Part shown: positions 61,683-64,000 of the stretch, in pieces
How the letters are laid out: each line of letters starts with the position of its first letter
How positions within the stretch are numbered: the stretch's first letter is position 1
DNA from: Artemisia argyi
Taxonomy: Eukaryota > Streptophyta > Magnoliopsida > Asterales > Asteraceae
Reading direction: 5' to 3'
NCBI GenBank assembly: GCA_030686995.1
Contig: CM060708.1
Coordinates: 262,959,544-263,023,543, forward strand
DNA length: 64,000 nucleotides
Notes under the pieces: generated by a model
The model's database searches: none
What the model saw: the letters and a program-made list of their open reading frames with translations, nothing else
Told to the model about the DNA's origin: nothing
Position numbers and translations under genes: made by a program

Positions 61683-63485
61683 TGTAACAACCATGGTTTT
61701 AGCAGGTCAGTTTGACTGATAGTCTTGACTCGGTTGACGTTTGTTTGGTGTGCCTTAGGTGATTGAAGTGTTATATGTGTAATATAGGTGAGTTTTAGCA
61801 CTAAATCCATTTGTGTGGTGTTGTTTTAGTGAGTGAGTAATGTTGATATTTGGATAAGTTCATTTTGATCGCCTTTGTGGTGTAGAAATGACTTGTGAAG
61901 TTTTGGTGTTTTTGTGTTTTTGCGTAACGAGTCTTCGTTTATGTATTTGAGCGTTAGCAAGTTACGAGGAGTTTATTTTTGTGTGTTATACATTTATAAA
62001 GGGTGAAAATCTATTTTTAGAAACTTTGTTTTGAAAATGATAATTTTTCCGGTTTGCCGTAAAACTAAGGTTTATCGCGTAAGACGTTAGGATTAGCTAC
62101 GGGTACTTATAAATATCAAAAGTATGAGGTTTTGAGTGTAATAAATTAATTTAATAAAAAAGTAAAATATATATCCTATATATATTAAAAAAAATTGGCC
62201 AAGAGGGTTTTTAGGGGAAAAAGGAAACCTAATTTGAGTTCAAATATGATTCTTAAGCCCAAGGGTTATCAATAATTAATATAAATACAAAACCAAAGCT
62301 CCCAAAACTCCTTTTTCCTGCAAATTGGTCGATCACAAAGAGAATTGAAGAAGAAAAAATTAGGGTTTTTGTTTTTGAAGCAATAATCAAGAATCAAGGT
62401 AAAATCCTTAAACCCTATGTTCAATTAATTGGTTAATTATTTGAATTCATGTAATATTAATTATGATGGATCTAGGTTTTGTAAACTTCTGTAAATTAAT
62501 GATGTTAAACATGTTGGGATCATTGGTTAATAATATTATGATGATTGGTAAAGGAATTTGGTCATAAAACACGTTAGTTAATGAGTTAGGGTTTGGACTG
62601 AAAATTAGTGTTGTAAAGATTCAAAGGTATTTAACAGATGGTGATGAGTTAGATCACGAAATTTTAGTCTAAATTGAAGTTTAATGAAAGAGATTTTCAA
62701 AAAGTCTGGCCACGATTAATTTCGAGGTCTGGAAGTTAGTCTTTTGATTTTTCTTTGATAATGTGTCAAAGCTGTTAAACCGGGACAGAATTTAGGTAAA
62801 AGTTTGATAGTGAATTGTGGGTGAAAAAGTGATATTAAGGTTAGCCCTTATGGAAAAGATGAGTCTTAGGTTATCTTACACTACCACGAAAAGGATTCGC
62901 GATAAAAAGTTGTAGAAATATTTTATTTTAATTAAAACTTTTTGGTGTGCGTTCAGATCCGAATTTGGATAGTTGACAAGTTTGATTTTCTTATGGGTAC
63001 TTGTGTGTGTTATTAGACCATGGCCTTCTGGGATTAGCTTGTATGCTTATGAGAGACCATGGTGAATTTTTGGTGTGAGTTGTTGAGCTTTAATTCTTAT
63101 TATTTCATGTGGGCGAATGTACCCTAAAATTATGCTTTTTCTGATTTTAAAAGTGCAAGGGATTTAGTGAGTATTAGGTTATGGTGATGGTTAGTATCAG
63201 GTCTAGGAGATCCATGGTGAGTCATATGAGTCTTAGACATCCATCATATGTGTATTACATGGGTTATAGCTTTTAGCTTGGCCATATGTAATGTCGATTT
63301 TTTTTGTGTGTTATAGATTGTGATTTGGTTTTGTGGAAGCTGCAAAGTTGAGGTGAGTTCATAGTCCCACTTTTTACTTTGTTTTAAACTTGGGATGGGA
63401 ATGATGCTTGTGTTAATTGTTTTGAGTTACTGTGATTATGTGTGGTTTAAAAAGCTTGGACTTATAATGTTATTGTGTAAGTGCT
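61683..63485 (+). repeat. Probable Tekay-like LTR, interrupted at its right end
   Basis: The start TGTAACAACC fits a Ty3-type LTR. A TATAAATA box lies at 62280-62287, followed by a leader-like GAAGAAGAAAAAATTAGGG region. GAGGTGAGTTCATAGTCCC (about 63350) matches a motif of the intact Tekay LTR (GAGGTGAGTTCATAGCCCC). The sequence is then cut by an element A-type LTR at 63486. No coding region is seen. The left limit is uncertain and may lie further left, including the CTACGCCGTAG array. Confidence 0.55.
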
Positions 63486-64000
63486 TGATGCGTAGGGATT
63501 GCACCAGGCTTTACCTCTCGAGGGATCTCTAGAAGCTTACAACCCCCACCAGGCAGTGTACCTGATCGATGTAGTATAGTATAATGACAAGTACCGGGGG
63601 ATTGATCGTTCAACTAGGAATAGTGTCGCTAGGATTAGAAAACCTAAAGACTAGGTCTAGAGATGAGGGATGATTCTTTTTGTATTTTTTTAGTTTTTAT
63701 AAAAGCAAATAAAAATCTCGGGTTTGAAGGAGTTTGGCGGAATTAGTTGCTAGCCAACTAACCTAATACTAAGATGCAATCAAAATAAAACACTATAAAA
63801 GAAAATAAACTAAATTATACTAGAGTTGTAAGCAATATATGGGAGAATTGTGTTTACTTAGATTTCACTACTCCCTAGATATCTTTTACATGTTAATTAC
63901 TTGTTATAGTTGCGTGGATGACGGATTGTATTCTTTAATACCATTCATGGGGTGGCGTACTTACTTCCCCAATCCTATGAGCGTCTACTTCACTCCTATG
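63486..64000 (-). repeat. Third copy of the element A LTR, truncated by the window edge
   Basis: From TGATGCGTAGGGATTGCACC onward it matches 817-1330 and 5803-6316, with about 6-8% visible differences. The five bases before it (GTGCT, 63481-63485) would be the target duplication. Whether it is a solo LTR or a full element cannot be seen. The strand is that of element A, for which this would be the 3' end of the LTR. Confidence 0.85.

Overview
The window is nuclear DNA of a eudicot plant, most likely of the daisy family (Asteraceae). It is AT-rich and packed with plant LTR retrotransposons of the Athila, Tekay and Copia types. The one intact host gene has ten exons and plant GT-AG introns. The family assignment is an inference from memory of which retroelement ORFs are common in Asteraceae; the sequence itself only shows a eudicot-like genome.

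Layout. Bases 1-15081 are a decayed Athila-type Ty3 element (element B, minus strand) that runs off the left edge. Its pol gene is split by a younger 6.4-kb non-autonomous LTR element (element A, 817-7213, target duplication GAAAG). The right-hand LTR of element B is about 4.3 kb long (10758-15081). Bases 15082-21541 hold a 5'-truncated LINE on the minus strand, split by a 4.2-kb solo LTR of the element B family in the opposite orientation (16360-20525, target duplication ATACT). The two LTRs form a giant inverted repeat. Bases 21764-23696 are an HSP70 pseudogene. Bases 25115-27662 are a gag-only Copia element with both LTRs, primer site, polypurine tract and target duplication (ACCTT). Bases 27.7-31.7 kb hold DNA-transposon debris: a Ulp1-like peptidase remnant, a Tourist-like element with another element inside it, a CACTA end and a foldback.

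The only clearly functional host gene is a complete ten-exon cytosolic O-acetylserine (thiol) lyase (cysteine synthase) at 32627-37584, minus strand, coding 325 residues. A PIF/Harbinger element with an internally deleted transposase (38019-39503) sits about 430 bp upstream of its start codon, followed by a Tourist-like MITE (39584-40426).

Bases 41352-54497 are a very young, apparently intact Tekay-type chromovirus retrotransposon (minus strand). Its 3.47-kb LTRs look identical by eye except for one 6-bp indel. It has a single 1617-codon gag-pol frame with a chromodomain, and an extra acidic/coiled-coil reading frame upstream of gag. The right end (54.5-64 kb) is intergenic. It has two hAT-type MITEs with perfect terminal repeats and 8-bp target duplications, a probable Tekay-like LTR, and a third copy of the element A LTR inserted in that LTR.

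The nearest thing to an undescribed system is element A. It has no pol. It carries one retropepsin-like ORF without a recognisable catalytic Asp, four copies of a polypurine-tract-like motif, two of them followed by perfect hairpins, and an array of TGACGCCGTCA palindromes just upstream of its TATA box. It shares LTR termini and tRNA-Asp primer site with the Athila element it has jumped into. All coordinates were read by eye; no alignment or search was run.
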